Source of the DNA: Nematostella vectensis
Lineage: Eukaryota > Cnidaria > Anthozoa > Actiniaria > Edwardsiidae
Assembly: GCF_932526225.1 (NCBI RefSeq)
Contig: NC_064043.1
Span: 12,956,085-13,020,084 of the forward strand
Reading direction: 5' to 3'
Length of the DNA: 64,000 nt
The notes beneath the pieces were generated by a model. It was not told where the DNA came from. It saw nothing but the letters and a program-made list of their open reading frames with translations, and did no database searches. The translations under genes and the position numbers were made by a program. This document shows, in pieces, positions 24,601 to 35,459 of this stretch (positions are counted from its first letter, which is position 1; every line of letters starts with the position of its first letter).

Positions 24601-27600
24601 GTGAAAAAGTGACAGAAATCAGCAGGTTACATAGCGCGTAGTGAGCGAGTAGTAACAAAGCTCGCTGGAGGTGCGAAACAAGGCTAATACATCAACTTTG
24701 AGTAGCAATAAGTAGTTTCGGCACTAACAAGCACAATACATCACTTGGAGTAAAGTTGTCCTTTAGCCCGTGCTCTGCGGGGCATTTTCTGTAACAAAAG
24801 GAGCTTAGAGAGCGCTGTAATCAATAAACGACAGTTTTTAAAACAAGTTTGACTGATTTGTAATCATTGGATGAGTTTTAGCGATATCCGGAATAATCAA
24901 GACACGTGAGACAAGTGGAATCAAGCGAGGCCAAAGGCCGACACTTTATTATACATTGATTCAATAAAACACACTTTTTCGAAAACAAAAATTATTCTCG
25001 ATTTGCACAAAGGCCGCCACTTTTCACAATCGAATCTTCGCGCCCTAGGCCCAAGATGCATTGCGTGCGTAGAATCACTTATGTGCTAGCTAATGTCTTG
25101 CTGCACTTGGTCCATTTAGAGAAGTCACTCCACCCGCCATTCACTAAACAGCCGAAATAAGGATGAACTAAGGAAGACGCAACCCACCCACCCCTCCCCC
25201 CAAAAAAACATAAACAAAAAACTAAACAAAAACTGTTTTTCAACTTCGTTCGCACTACTTTATCATAAGCCATTCTAGGCCGCTTTTAGCTTGTGTACAG
25301 CGTTAAAGGCAAAAAAACATGTGCTTATAGCTGAAATGCCACAATAATCCGCCGCTGCGTCAACATTATACAGCATAGCGTACACACAACGTTAGAGACG
25401 TGCGTTGAGGTTCTACTGATACCTGCGCATGCAGCCTCGCTACAGTGTCGCGTCTCCTTGGCGTCTCCCACGCATTTCTTGCCGCCATGTGCGGGTTTGG
25501 GGTTGGTACACGTGCGAGTTCGTGTCTGAGTTCCGCCCCCGCATGTCTTGGTACACGAGGACCAGGAAGAGTAGTCACTCCAGCCGCCGTTGACTAGTGA
25601 AAAAGTGACAGAAATCAGCAGGTTACATAGCGCGTAGTGAGCGAGTAGTAACAAAGCTCGCTGGAGGTGCGAAACAAGGCTAATACATCCACTTTGAGTA
25701 GCAATAAGTAGTTTCGGCACTAACAAGCACAATACATCACTTGGAGTAAAGTTGTCCTTTAGCCCGTGCTCTGCGGGGCATTTTCTGTAACAAAAGGAGC
25801 TTAGAGAGCGCTGTAATCAATAAACGACAGTTTTTAAAACAAGTTTGACTGATTTGTAATCATTGGATGAGTTTTAGCGATATCCGGAATAATCAAGACA
25901 CGTGAGACAAGTGGAATCAAGCGAGGCCAAAGGCCGACACTTTATTATACATTGATTCAATAAAACACACTTTTTCGAAAACAAAAATTATTCTCGATTT
26001 GCACAAAGGCCGCCACTTTTCACAATCGAATCTTCGCGCCCTAGGCCCAAGATGCATTGCGTGCGTAGCATCACTTATGTGCTAGCTAATGTCTTGCTGC
26101 ACTTGGTCCATTTAGAGAAGTCACTCCACCCGCCATTCACTAAATAGCCGAAATAAGGATGAACTAAGGAAGACGCAACCCACCCACCCCTCCCCCCAAA
26201 AAACATAAACAGAAAACTAAACAAAAACTGTTTTTCAACTTCGTTCGCACTACTTTATCATAAGCCATTCTAGGCCGCTTTTAGCTTGTGTACAGCGTTA
26301 AAGGCAAAAAAACATGTGCTTATAGCTGAAATGCCACAATAATCCGCCGCAGCGTCAACATTATACAGCATACCGTACACACAACGTTAGAGACGTGCGT
26401 TGAGGTTCTACTGATACCTGCGCATGCAGCCTCGCTACAGTGTCGCGTCTCTTTGGCGTCTCCCACGCATTCCTTGCCGCCATGTGCGGGTTTGGGGTTG
26501 GTACACGTGCGAGTTCGTGTCTGAGTTCCGCCCCCGCATGTCTTGGTACACGAAGTCCAGGAAGAGTAGTCACTCCAGCCGCCGTTCACTAGTGAAAAAG
26601 TGACAGAAATCAGCAGGTTACATAGCGCGTAGTGAGCGAGTAGTAACAAAGCTCGCTGGAGGTGCGAAACAAGGCTAATACATCCACTTTGAGTAGCAAT
26701 AAGTAGTTTCGGCACTAACAAGCACAATACATCACTTGGAGTAAAGTTGTCCTTTAGCCTGTGCTCTGCGGGGCTTTTTCTGTAACAAAATGAGCTTAGA
26801 GAGCGCTGTTATCAATAAACGACAGTTTTTAAAACAAGTTTCACTGATTTGCAATCATTGGATGAGGTTTTAGCGATATCCGGAATAATCAAGACACGTG
26901 AGACAAGTGTAATCAGGCGAGGCCAAAGGCCGAGACTTTATTATACATTGATTCAATAAAACACACTTTTTCGAAAACAAAAATTATTCTCGATTTGCAC
27001 AAAGGCCGCCACTTCTCACAATCGAATCTTCGCGCCCTAGGCCCAAGATGCATTGCGTGCGTAGAATCACTTATGCGCTAGCTAATGTCTTGCTGCACTT
27101 GGTCCATTTAGAGAAGTCACTTTACCTGCCATTCAGTAAACAGCCAAAATAAGGATGAACTAAGGAAGACGCAACCCACCCACCCCTCCCCCCAAAAAAC
27201 ATAAACAAAAAACAAAACAAAAACTAATTTTCAACTACGTTCGCACTACTTTATCATAAGCCATTCTAGTCCGCTTTTAGCTTGTGTACAGCGTTAAAGG
27301 CAAAAAACATGTGCTTATTGCTGAAATGCCACAATAAACCGCCGCTGCGTCAACATTATACAGCATAGCGTACACACAACGTTAGAGACGTGCGTTGAGG
27401 TTCTACTGATACCTGCGCATGCAGCCTCGCTACAGTGTCGCGTCTCCTTGGCGTCTCCCACGCATTCCTTGCCGCCATGTGCGGGTTTGGGGTTGGTACA
27501 CGTGCGAGTTCGTGTCTGAGTTCCGCCCCCGCATGTCTTGGTACACGAAGACCAGGACGAGTAATCACTCCAGCCGCCGTTGACTAGTGAAAAAGTGACA

Positions 27601-28882
27601 GAAATCAGCAGGTTACATAGCGCGTAGTGAGCGAGTTTTAAGCTCGCTGAAGGTGCGAAACAAGGCTAATACATCCACTTTGAGTAGCAATAAGTAGTTT
27701 CGGCACTAACAAGCACAATACATCACTTGGAGTAAAGTTGTACTTTAGCCCGTGCTCTGTGGGGCTTTTTCTGTAACAAAATGAGCTTAGAGAGCGCTTT
27801 AATCAATAAACGACAGTTTTTAAAACAAGTTTGACTGATTTGCAATCATTGGATGAGGTTTTAGCGTTATTCGGAATAATCAAGACACGCGAGACAAGTG
27901 TAATCAGGCGAGGCCAAAGGCCGACACTTTATTATACATTGATTCAATAAAACACACTTTTTCGAAAACAAAAATTATTCCCGATTTGCACAAAGGCCGC
28001 CACTTTTCACAATCGAATCTTCGCGCCCTAGGCCCAAGATGCATTGCGTGCGTAGAATCACTTATGTGCTAGCTAATGATTAACTTATCAGCTAACTGAT
28101 TAGTGAAGATCCTCAGATTGCGTGTTTTCAAGAGCGCTCGTTTCGCCAATCAGAATCGACAGAGTGAGCACAATGTATTATAGTAGTGATTACATCAGCA
28201 ATTTCTTTCAACTTTTCCCCAGATCTTCGCTTTTCTGACAACATAATTTACGTATGAGAAAGACCTACTTGAAACAGGATACGTGTATGTACCTTCGCAT
28301 GGTTTTTCGGCACTGCATTTTCTTGTTTCTTCGCTTCGTTCAACCAAAACGTTGTATTCAAAGCAGTTTGTATTTCTCCTGTCTTGAGTTAGTACCAGTT
28401 TGTATTGGACGCCGTCACCACACTCCTTAGCGCTGCAATCTGTCCAGTCTAAAACAACAAAAATTTCTATTGCACATGGGAAAAAAACCACCTCTAAAAA
28501 GTCGACCAATGAAACTTTGTATTGTCTTAAATCATGGACTCCTGGCGTTATATTTTATCAGAATTAACTAAACACGGGACGAAACATGTCGTCAATCAAT
28601 GGCAGTCGCTGGAAACCTGTGATGTTATATAAATGCTAGGGCCTGGGCGTTTTTCAAAATGGTGGCCTGTAAAATCGTAGTAAACACGAATTCCTGGAGG
28701 CTTACGTGAACATTTCCGACATACACAGTTTAAGGGCGACAAAAAATCGAAAAAATGACTAAAGCGGACTTCCAAATATGGTATGTAATGCCCTAATAAG
28801 GAATTGACCGAGCGAGACAGATTTCAGAACAAGATTGATTGATATGAAAAACCTAACCCCCTCCTATTTCTATTTTTATTTA

Positions 28883-28965
<83 letters not shown>

Positions 28966-29866
28966 TCGTTTGTTTGTTTGTTTGTTTGTTTGTTTGTTTG
29001 TTTGTTTGTTTACAGCCTATGAACAAATTAAAATGCCACACCGTATCCCTTTTCCTGGTAGCATTATGTTGAAACTAATTATTTGTAACCTCATTAAATA
29101 TTGAATGATCCCAAATTTTGTAAACTGACCTATCTCTATGGTTAAGGACAAAATCTTGCGAAACCATGTTGCACATACCTTGCTTTTTTCGGTAAATGAA
29201 GTTGGCCCAATGCTCGCCCACGCCATATTTGCCTTCGCTGTCGCGAGTGCAGTTGACGCTGCACCCTTGATTATCATAGGTGCTTCTGGTGATGGAATAG
29301 GTAAATATTTGCACCCTTGATTATCATAGGTACTTCTGGTGATGGAATAGGTAAATATTTGCACCCTTGATTATCATAGGTACTTCTGGTGATGGAATAG
29401 GTAAATATTTGCACCCTTGATTATCATAGGTACTTTTGGTGATGGAATAGGTAAATATTTGCACCCTTGATTATCATAGGTACTTCTGGTGATGGAATAG
29501 GTAAATATTGCACCCTTGATTATCATAGGTACTTCTGGTGATGGAATAGGTAAATATTTGCACCCTTGATTATCATAGGTACTTCTGGTGATGGAATAGG
29601 TAAATATTTGCACCCTTGATTATCATAGGTAGTTCTGGTGACATACATACAGACAGACAGACAGACAGACACACGGACAGACAGACAGACAAACAGACGG
29701 ACAGACGGACAGACGGACAGACGGACAGACGGACAGACGGACGGACGGACGGACGGACGGACGGACGGACGGCGGACGGACGGACGGACGGACGGACGGA
29801 CAGACGGACAGACGGACAGACGGACAGACGGACAGACGGACAGACGGACAGACGGACGGACGGACG

Positions 29867-29897
<31 letters not shown>

Positions 29898-32800
29898 AGA
29901 ATGGAACAAACACGGTTCCAAAAGCAAGTCCCTAGGGAACAAACTTGATTTAAACGAGGTCAAGAATATTTTGAATAGGCATGATGATGTTTTCAGCCTT
30001 GTTGAAACCCATGCTGGATACGAAACCGAACTTAGCGCTGAAAATTTCAAATACCGTAAATCTAGAGAAGCCAGCAAAAATTACGGTGGAATTGGTGTTC
30101 TCGTTATCAACCGCGTAAGCGATGGGATTTCATACATACCCAGCAAAAACAATAACTCACTATGGTTAAAACTGGATAAAAAGTTCTTTGATCACGACAA
30201 AGACATTTATATCGGTACAATTTACTTAAGCCCGGAAAGTAGGAATACGAACAGTGACTCTTTATTTGCTAGAGGACGAGGTAATTTCTTTTTCCAATAA
30301 AGGCAAAGTAATACTACAACTGAATTTTAATAGCAGGTGTGGAAATCTGCAAGAAACAATTCGGTTTGGCGATAAAAGGCATTTTGACTTACCGGAGGAC
30401 TATATAGAAGACTGCTTTACAAAGAGTTACTCGTGTGACAGTGTGTGTGACCGAAGAGAAAAGCTGCTTTTGGATATTTGCACAGAAAATGCCATGAGAA
30501 TAATGAATGGCAGAAAAATAGGAGACCCGAACGGTAGAAAAACTTGCTACCAATATAATGGGAGCAGTGTGGTAGATTATGGAATTGTAACTCAAAGGCT
30601 AATGCAAACGGTGAGGTACTTTTGGATTGGAGATTTGTATCCACATATTTCAGACCACTGTTATTTGTCGTACAGCTTAAGACTTAAGTTTGTGCTCCAT
30701 GAACAAAACAGAGGCCATCAAAGCGAGCGAGCCACACAGTTCAGTAGAATGGTATGGAGAGAGAGTTTAGCACAAAGAATAGATCGTCACGATTCTCTAC
30801 TGCGTTCAAGGAAAGCCTCCAAGATGTGTCAGAGATCAACAAAGCCACAAAGAGATTTACGGACGTAGTCATTCAGTTAAGCGAAGAGGCTGGTTTAAAA
30901 TACAAATCGAAAAAAGCAGCACGTGTAAACGGTGACGAATTGTAAAACAAAACAAAAACTTTAGGAAACTCTGTGCAAAAAAAAGGAAAGTTTCTATTAA
31001 TGGTAAAATTCCCCAACTAGATTTCATTGACCCAATAGCGACTTGGAGACAAATCACTCAGATTTTCGACGTGGGATCCGGAAAACAGAAGCACAAAGCA
31101 CAGGTATCGTTGCAGGATTTCTATGAACATTTAAAAGAATTGGATACTACCTCAACTAATGTTGCCAGAGGAGTGCATGCGAATAGACCAGTCCCCGCAA
31201 ATGGTCACCTTGACTATGAGATATCAGAAGAAGAGAGACGAGGCTTTGGCTAAATTAAAGTGCGGAAAATCCCCAGGAAAAGATAACATTCTAAATGAGG
31301 TACTAAAAAACGGTCCTGAATTACTACGCCCATATCTGAAGGCTCTATTTAATAGGATACTATTATCTGGTCAATATCCCCGGGAATGGAGCTATGGCCT
31401 TATTTTCCCCATCTATAAGAAAGGTGAAAGAAGCGACCCAGATAATTGCAGAGGGATCACGCCTCTATCAGCACTCTCTAAAGTATTCACCTCTATCCTG
31501 AATAAGAGACTTTACAATTATCTAGTGTGCCACGGAATACGAAGTAAGAGCAAGGGGGCATATGTAAAAACGTGGGAACCACGGAGAGTATTTTTATACT
31601 TAAGTCAGTTATTGACAAGTATGTAAAGAGTAAGCAAAACAAAACAATAAACCGAATGTATTCCCTGTTCGTCGATTACTCAAAAGCCTTCGATAGCGTC
31701 CCTAGGCATATAATATTATTTCGGAAATTGAAAGATGCGGTTATCGATGGAAAGTTCTTTGCAATTATTGAGTCTATGTACATGCACGATTGAGCGGCCG
31801 TGAAAATTGATAATCTTAGATCTAAAGAATTTCCCTGCAAAAAAGGGGTTCGTCAGGGATGCGTGCTAAACCCAACTCTCTTTAATCTTTTTCTAAGCGA
31901 CTTACCCGTATATCTGGGCCAAGCGAACGTAAACCAAAATGACAGAATAACATTTTCTGGTAAGTGTGTAGATATACTTTTTTACGCGGACGACTTAGTG
32001 CTTATGTCTAAATCGGCAAACGGTCTTCAGATACTTATCAATTCACTCAGCGAATATTGCAGCGAGAACCATCTTGAAGTGAATATACCAAAGACGAAGG
32101 CCTTTATCTTTAATAACGCCGGAGTTAGAATGAATGGTACGATATCGAGACAATATCGAGACAGGGTCAGTGAAAATGTCCGTATAAATACCTTGGGCTA
32201 ACATTTTCTGCATTTGGGACCCAAATGCGCTCTAATCGCTTAAACATGTAAATAATAGACAGCTACAAGTACTACATAATGTTGGATTGAATTTATAACA
32301 TTTTTATGGAAGAATACTTGCATAAAGTAACAACTCTTTATGTTCTCTCTATTAATGGTCGTAAATGAGCCGGTCGGTTAAAAATACTCATTGACAAAGC
32401 CTGGGCTACCTGTGATCGGAAGTGCGCAAAGAGTCCTGGTCTATTATAACACTGGGCCATCGTCCTTATAGTGTCACCAGATCCCTTTGTTATTTAACGA
32501 TGGGCCACGTAGAGAAAACGCGAAATTCATTTTCATTTTGGAATGTTGGTGAAATTTACCTTTGTAAATCAATATTTTCAATATTGGTTTTTTAATGTTA
32601 ATTCCCAATGTTGTTTTTCAATGTTGATTTTAAATGTTGATTTTCAATGTTGATTTTCAATGCGGTTTATTTTTGGATTTTTTAAATCAGTTTTATATTA
32701 TTTTTTTTGTGTGAATTCGGGGGATGTTTCAATTAATATTTTCTGTTTGTCATTTTTTGTCAATAATCTTTTTTGTCACAATATTTTTTTGTTTTGTTTT

Positions 32801-34710
32801 TTTCTCAAATAATAAAAAATAAATAGAAAATAAATATTAAATAAAGGAATTAGGATTTTAATTTGTTTTATTTTATAATTTTTATAGTTGATTTCCAGTA
32901 TTGTGATTGGTTTACTATTATAACATTGGGCCACCATACCAATGCTACCATGAGAGCTATAAATTTCCGGCTAAAAATTAGCACGCCTGAGTGTTCGAAT
33001 AGCCTTGCAGCAGATAAGTTTTGGGAAGCAAAATACAATAGTTCACTCACGTACTCGTCACGGGTATCCAAACTAAAGAAGGTGGTTCTCTGGGTAGGCT
33101 TAGGGTACTTGTGGGACTATGAAATCACATCAGGAGAGAAAACGAAATACTCAAAACTATGTAGACAGAGAGTTGAGGACATTAAATTGCAACTTTGGCA
33201 GAATTAAGTTTTCAACGATCAAAGACAGCAAACCACGCGACGCAATAAGCTTAGAACATAAGGATAACTATGAACTAGAGAGCTACCTTGAGATCCCAAA
33301 CCAAAACAACCGAAGGTCCCTCACCAAATTGCGCATTAGCAACCTGCATGACCTCGAAATAGAGAAGGTGAGGTATTACAGACCTTATAAACAAGTTCAT
33401 GAACGGACATGCCAATTCTGTCCGGACACCGTAGAGGACGAGTTCCACTTTGTTGTGCATAGCAAAAAATATAAGCAGTTAAGAACCAACTTTTTTCGAA
33501 AAAAATAGTAGATCCTGGGTATTTGATCTCGCTAAGAATTTGGAGAAGCAGATTTTCTCTCTAGTATTTAACCGTCCAAAGAAAATAGCAAAGGAGGCGG
33601 CAAAGTATGTCTTCTTATGATTCCAGTTAAGAAACGGAAAATAGAAGGGGAATGTTGCTGGAGTCATTGACTTTTTCATTCACTTTCAGGCAAGCCTATA
33701 TACTAAACCAGTATATGGAGAAGTGAATAAATTGTATTGTATTGTATTGTATTGTATTGTATTGTGTTGTGTTGTGTTGTGTTGGATAGAACTTTTGGGT
33801 TTGGTCAACAGCAATTCTAGCCCCTGAGGGGGGAAGTTTTCTGCTGTTAGGTAAGTCCCAGAAACGTTAAACCTGCACGATCAGATTAACGCAGACATGG
33901 CTGCGCGATAGATCATATGCGTTATAGACATTACCTGCCGTCGGGTGAACCCCAACACTCTATCAGGTTCTGTATTCCGAAGTAGTCATAGCCATGTTTC
34001 TCAGCCTCCACGCGGCACTGTTCAAACGTCTCCTGGAAGTTGGCACCATTTTCGACTGATTTGAAGTAATGAGGCATAGTACGTGACCACGAGTCCTTGT
34101 AGCAGCCAAGCGCCTCCCATTCTGTCAAATTGATTGAAAAGTGTAACACAAGAAGAGCTACACACCTCCCCCACCCCACCCACCTACCCATCCCCCATAT
34201 CAATATTTGGGTGACCTTTAAACACGCTCGGTCAATCTCTTGGAGGCCTGGGTCTAAGGACTCATCAACATTAGTAAGAAAAGGATTGGACCAAGCTATC
34301 AAGTTTTTCTTGACACATTTTTGCTTCGAGTCTCAAATTGACAGGAATAAACATTTTTTTCCATGTTTTCTGTAGATCAGGGAACGGGAAAACTTTAGCT
34401 CTTCTAAACATGGGCATCAATGCTCATATAAGGCAATACGTACGAAGGACACTATCTGTGGGGAATATGTCTGATTTGCTCAGGCCACCCAAATCCTGGC
34501 TTGGGTCTGGCTTACCTCTACGGGTTTACAAACTTTTAATCAGTAAGATATATTTGTCTGTAATGGTCCATCCATTGGTCACCTACGCTAAGAGGATGCC
34601 ATCTCGACACAACCTTTTATAAAGACAGGCCCAGTATTTTTATACCTACCGAGCGCATGCGTATAATGGACTACGATCAAAAGAGCCAGCGGTATCAGTT
34701 TCGCTGCCAT
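18623..34710 (-). CDS. secreted WSC-like/TSP1x6/vWA multidomain protein (hemicentin-like vWA)
   Basis: Sixteen minus-strand exons join in phase with GT-AG junctions to about 1047 residues. From the 5' end: 34650-34710, 33935-34121, 29179-29258, 28293-28448, 27413-27583, 26418-26588, 25423-25593, 24427-24597, 23984-24157, 23521-23628, 23153-23343, 22743-22905, 21072-21625, 19860-20000, 19364-19460, 18623-19170. Signal peptide [20 protein letters not shown]; Cys domain to about 109 ([38 protein letters not shown]), WSC-like; TSP1 modules about 110-447 (WSxWSxC, CGGG, RTRTC); charged helical stretch 448-547; vWA about 550-735 with MIDAS-type DTTGSM and GGGDCPE...YVFTDA; C-terminus resembling the region after vWA in hemicentin/VWA7. 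Probable matrix or adhesion role, inferred. A LINE occupies intron 2. Exon joins are my own reading; transcripts could use alternative TSP1 exons. Confidence 0.85.
19675..19820. repeat. MITE-like repeat, 'gccgtagcag' family, copy B
   Basis: Begins cagggccgtagcag, then a CCCC tract, aatatttcaacaaaattata, and gaaatgaccagtaaggtcgg. It lies in an intron of the vWA/TSP1 gene. The right end is degraded. Confidence 0.65.
20030..20390. repeat. ~30-bp G-rich minisatellite in an intron of the vWA/TSP1 gene
   Basis: About eleven imperfect copies of gttggctggcgggggtggga plus ggga/ggggg. The plus strand is an almost continuous series of G runs, so it has strong G-quadruplex potential; the transcribed strand of the host gene yields C-rich RNA. 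Several proline-rich or glycine-rich open frames here are artefacts of the repeat. Confidence 0.9.
22007..22639. mobile_element. 633-bp MITE with ~145-bp terminal inverted repeats and 7-bp target duplication
   Basis: The left end caagagagcataagatataa is matched in reverse complement at the right end, and similarity continues inwards through gtattacc, gcgcgccatgtcgattccca, tggctattttt, agtaaccaccaccccaccac, cgcgtgaa and ccctaccccc. Both ends are flanked by the direct repeat TCGTAAC (22000-22006 and 22640-22646). No coding capacity. It lies in the intron between exons 22743-22905 and 21072-21625 of the vWA/TSP1 gene. Confidence 0.85.
25092..25146 (-). pseudogene. dead TSP1 half-exon, copy 1
   Basis: This is the 5' part of the exon seen intact at 23984-24157: acceptor ...tttag, then [17 protein letters not shown], after which sequence crosses the duplication joint, reads LAST and stops. 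It has no exon-derived donor. Inclusion would truncate the protein, so it must be skipped. Confidence 0.85.
26088..26141 (-). pseudogene. dead TSP1 half-exon, copy 2
   Basis: Same truncated exon and same stop after the joint as the copy at 25092. The acceptor AG is retained (ctatttag), so the splice site may still be recognised. Confidence 0.85.
27084..27140 (-). pseudogene. dead TSP1 half-exon, copy 3, acceptor destroyed
   Basis: In this copy the acceptor AG reads AC (tttactgaatgg) and the conserved GGW reads GR followed by a stop (ggcaggtaaagt). It is more decayed than its two sisters although the adjacent complete exon is intact. Confidence 0.8.
28870..29012. repeat. tetranucleotide microsatellites (TTAC)n then (GTTT)n
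   Basis: About 22 units of TTAC/TACT (28874-28964) followed by about 11 units of GTTT (28968-29011), in an intron of the vWA/TSP1 gene. Confidence 0.95.
29261..29640. repeat. 50-bp minisatellite abutting a 3' splice site of the vWA/TSP1 gene
   Basis: About 7.6 copies of gcacccttgattatcatagg, tacttctggtgatggaatag, gtaaatattt. The first copy begins right at the acceptor of the exon 29179-29258 (minus-strand ...gggtgcag then CGTC). Later copies keep the pre-acceptor sequence but read gggtgcaaat, so the AG is lost in them. Confidence 0.92.
29641..29900. repeat. (ACAG/ACGG)n compound microsatellite
   Basis: About 260 bases of acag and acgg tetranucleotides, with one single-base slip near 29771. 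It lies exactly between the 50-bp minisatellite and the 5' end of the LINE at 29901. Long open frames on both strands here are artefacts. Confidence 0.95.
29945..30700 (+). pseudogene. LINE endonuclease domain, frameshifted
   Basis: An APE-type endonuclease: [15 protein letters not shown], then [50 protein letters not shown] frame change near 30280 leads into [16 protein letters not shown], then [27 protein letters not shown] and [12 protein letters not shown] (catalytic SDH motif). The expected GDFN box reads LNFN, so it would be defective even without the frameshift. Confidence 0.85.
30950..32165 (+). pseudogene. LINE reverse transcriptase domain, broken
   Basis: Consecutive frames give the RT blocks: [60 protein letters not shown], then [48 protein letters not shown] and the catalytic [13 protein letters not shown]. 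At least two frameshifts (about 31240 and 31570) and an in-frame stop at 31791-31793 inactivate it. Confidence 0.88.
32880..33510 (+). pseudogene. LINE ORF2 C-terminal region, frameshifted
   Basis: Two overlapping frames carry the C-terminal domain ([20 protein letters not shown], then [39 protein letters not shown]). A one-base shift near 33205 separates them. Upstream, 32200-32880 does not match this protein type; a motif tattataacactgggcca occurs at both 32441 and 32910 and may mark the edges of the intervening sequence. Confidence 0.75.
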
Positions 34711-34795
34711 GGTGACGATCGGCGAGCACTAGAAGAAAATCAAATCTCGTGATAATCTGTTAATAATGAGAAGCGAAAAGATTACCCTTATCTTG

Positions 34796-34970
34796 CAGGG
34801 CCGTAGCAGGGGGTGGGGCACTGGGGGCACGTGCCCCGCTAATATTTTCAAAAATTATATGAAAATTAAATGACCAGTAGGGGCGTGGCTGTCGCCCCCA
34901 TTGTGTTTTTAATGTTTCTGTATCGTGCCCCCCTCCCCCCACAATAATTCGAGGAATGCTACGGCCATGC
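34796..34970. repeat. MITE-like repeat, 'gccgtagcag' family, copy C
   Basis: Best-preserved copy in the window: left end cagggccgtagcaggggg, body atgaccagtaggggcgtggc, right end ttcgaggaatgctacggcc, giving short terminal inverted repeats (ccgtagca / tgctacgg). It lies just upstream of the vWA/TSP1 gene start. Confidence 0.75.
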
Positions 34971-35224
34971 CTTGTGCCAATAAATTATAGATTTATCTTT
35001 ATGCTAACAGCCATTCGTAAGCTGAAAACAAAACTTAGGCCAGGGACACTCATAAACACTCAAAAGAATATAAACACATAGTTTTATCATTAGTTTAAAT
35101 TTGTTTGATTTTGGTGACATTGATTTTTCAGTTTATTTTAATTTTTTAATTTAATTCTGCTTTCAATTGTTAATTCTAATTATTAAGTGTAAGAATCAGC
35201 CTGAAGGGGCTTGTCCTGTAAAAA

Positions 35225-35455
35225 AATCTGAAGTTCTAGAAAATATGCATAGAGGGGGTCGAAGGTATGACCCCACATCCCTCTGGAATTCCCAACCCCC
35301 TGTAAAAAATTAAAAACAGTAACAAGTGCATTTTACCCCCCCCCCCTCCCCCCCTCTGGAAATTTCTGGCCGTTTGACCCCTCACCCCCACCCATCCGGA
35401 ATTTCCAATCCCCTCCATGGGGGGGGGGGGTATGAATTTTTTCTGGAACTACACA
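35225..35455. repeat. MITE-like repeat with 'agttctagaaaatat' ends, copy 1
   Basis: Left end gaagttctagaaaatatgca, right end ttttttctggaactacacaa: imperfect inverted ends around a body of CCCC/GGGG tracts with ggaatttccaatcccctcc. A second copy lies at 50645-50830. Confidence 0.7.
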
Positions 35456-35459
35456 ATAA

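Larger units (their letters stand above)
24107..28078 (-). repeat. four-copy ~995-bp tandem duplication carrying a TSP1 exon
   Basis: Units start at about 24107, 25093, 26089 and 27085 (spacings 986, 996, 996) and the last ends at about 28078. Each contains, in plus-strand order, the first part of one TSP1 exon, an intron, a complete 171-bp TSP1 exon (24427-24597, 25423-25593, 26418-26588, 27413-27583) and further intron ending gtgctagctaat. The units are nearly identical, intron included, so duplication is recent or homogenised. The breakpoint falls inside an exon, so only the first unit adjoins a complete copy of the downstream exon. Confidence 0.93.
29901..33784 (+). mobile_element. LINE (non-LTR retrotransposon), near-complete ORF2, (TTGTA)n tail
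   Basis: Plus-strand ORF2 order is preserved: endonuclease (30000-30700), reverse transcriptase (about 30950-32160), then a C-terminal region ending in a CCHC-like zinc knuckle ([20 protein letters not shown], about 33410-33475). The 3' end is a (TTGTA)n/(TTGTG)n tail at about 33738-33784. ORF1 and the start of the endonuclease are missing. It is inserted antisense in intron 2 of the vWA/TSP1 gene. The stretch 32200-32880 is AT-rich foreign or rearranged sequence replacing part of the C-terminal region. Confidence 0.88.

Noticed and set aside
24370-27568. Four repeated 70-codon minus-strand frames rich in Arg and Pro
   Set aside because: Out-of-frame reading of the TSP1 exons; the in-frame one has the WSxWSxC and CGGG motifs and correct phases.
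29523-30077. Ser/Val/Cys-rich and Thr/Asp-rich open frames over the tetranucleotide tract
   Set aside because: Low-complexity translation of (ACAG/ACGG)n; the plus-strand one merges by chance with the LINE endonuclease frame.
34338-34622. Plus-strand 94-codon open frame upstream of the Cys-domain exon
   Set aside because: No recognised motif and it lies in intron 1 of the minus-strand gene; probably chance or an old repeat fragment.
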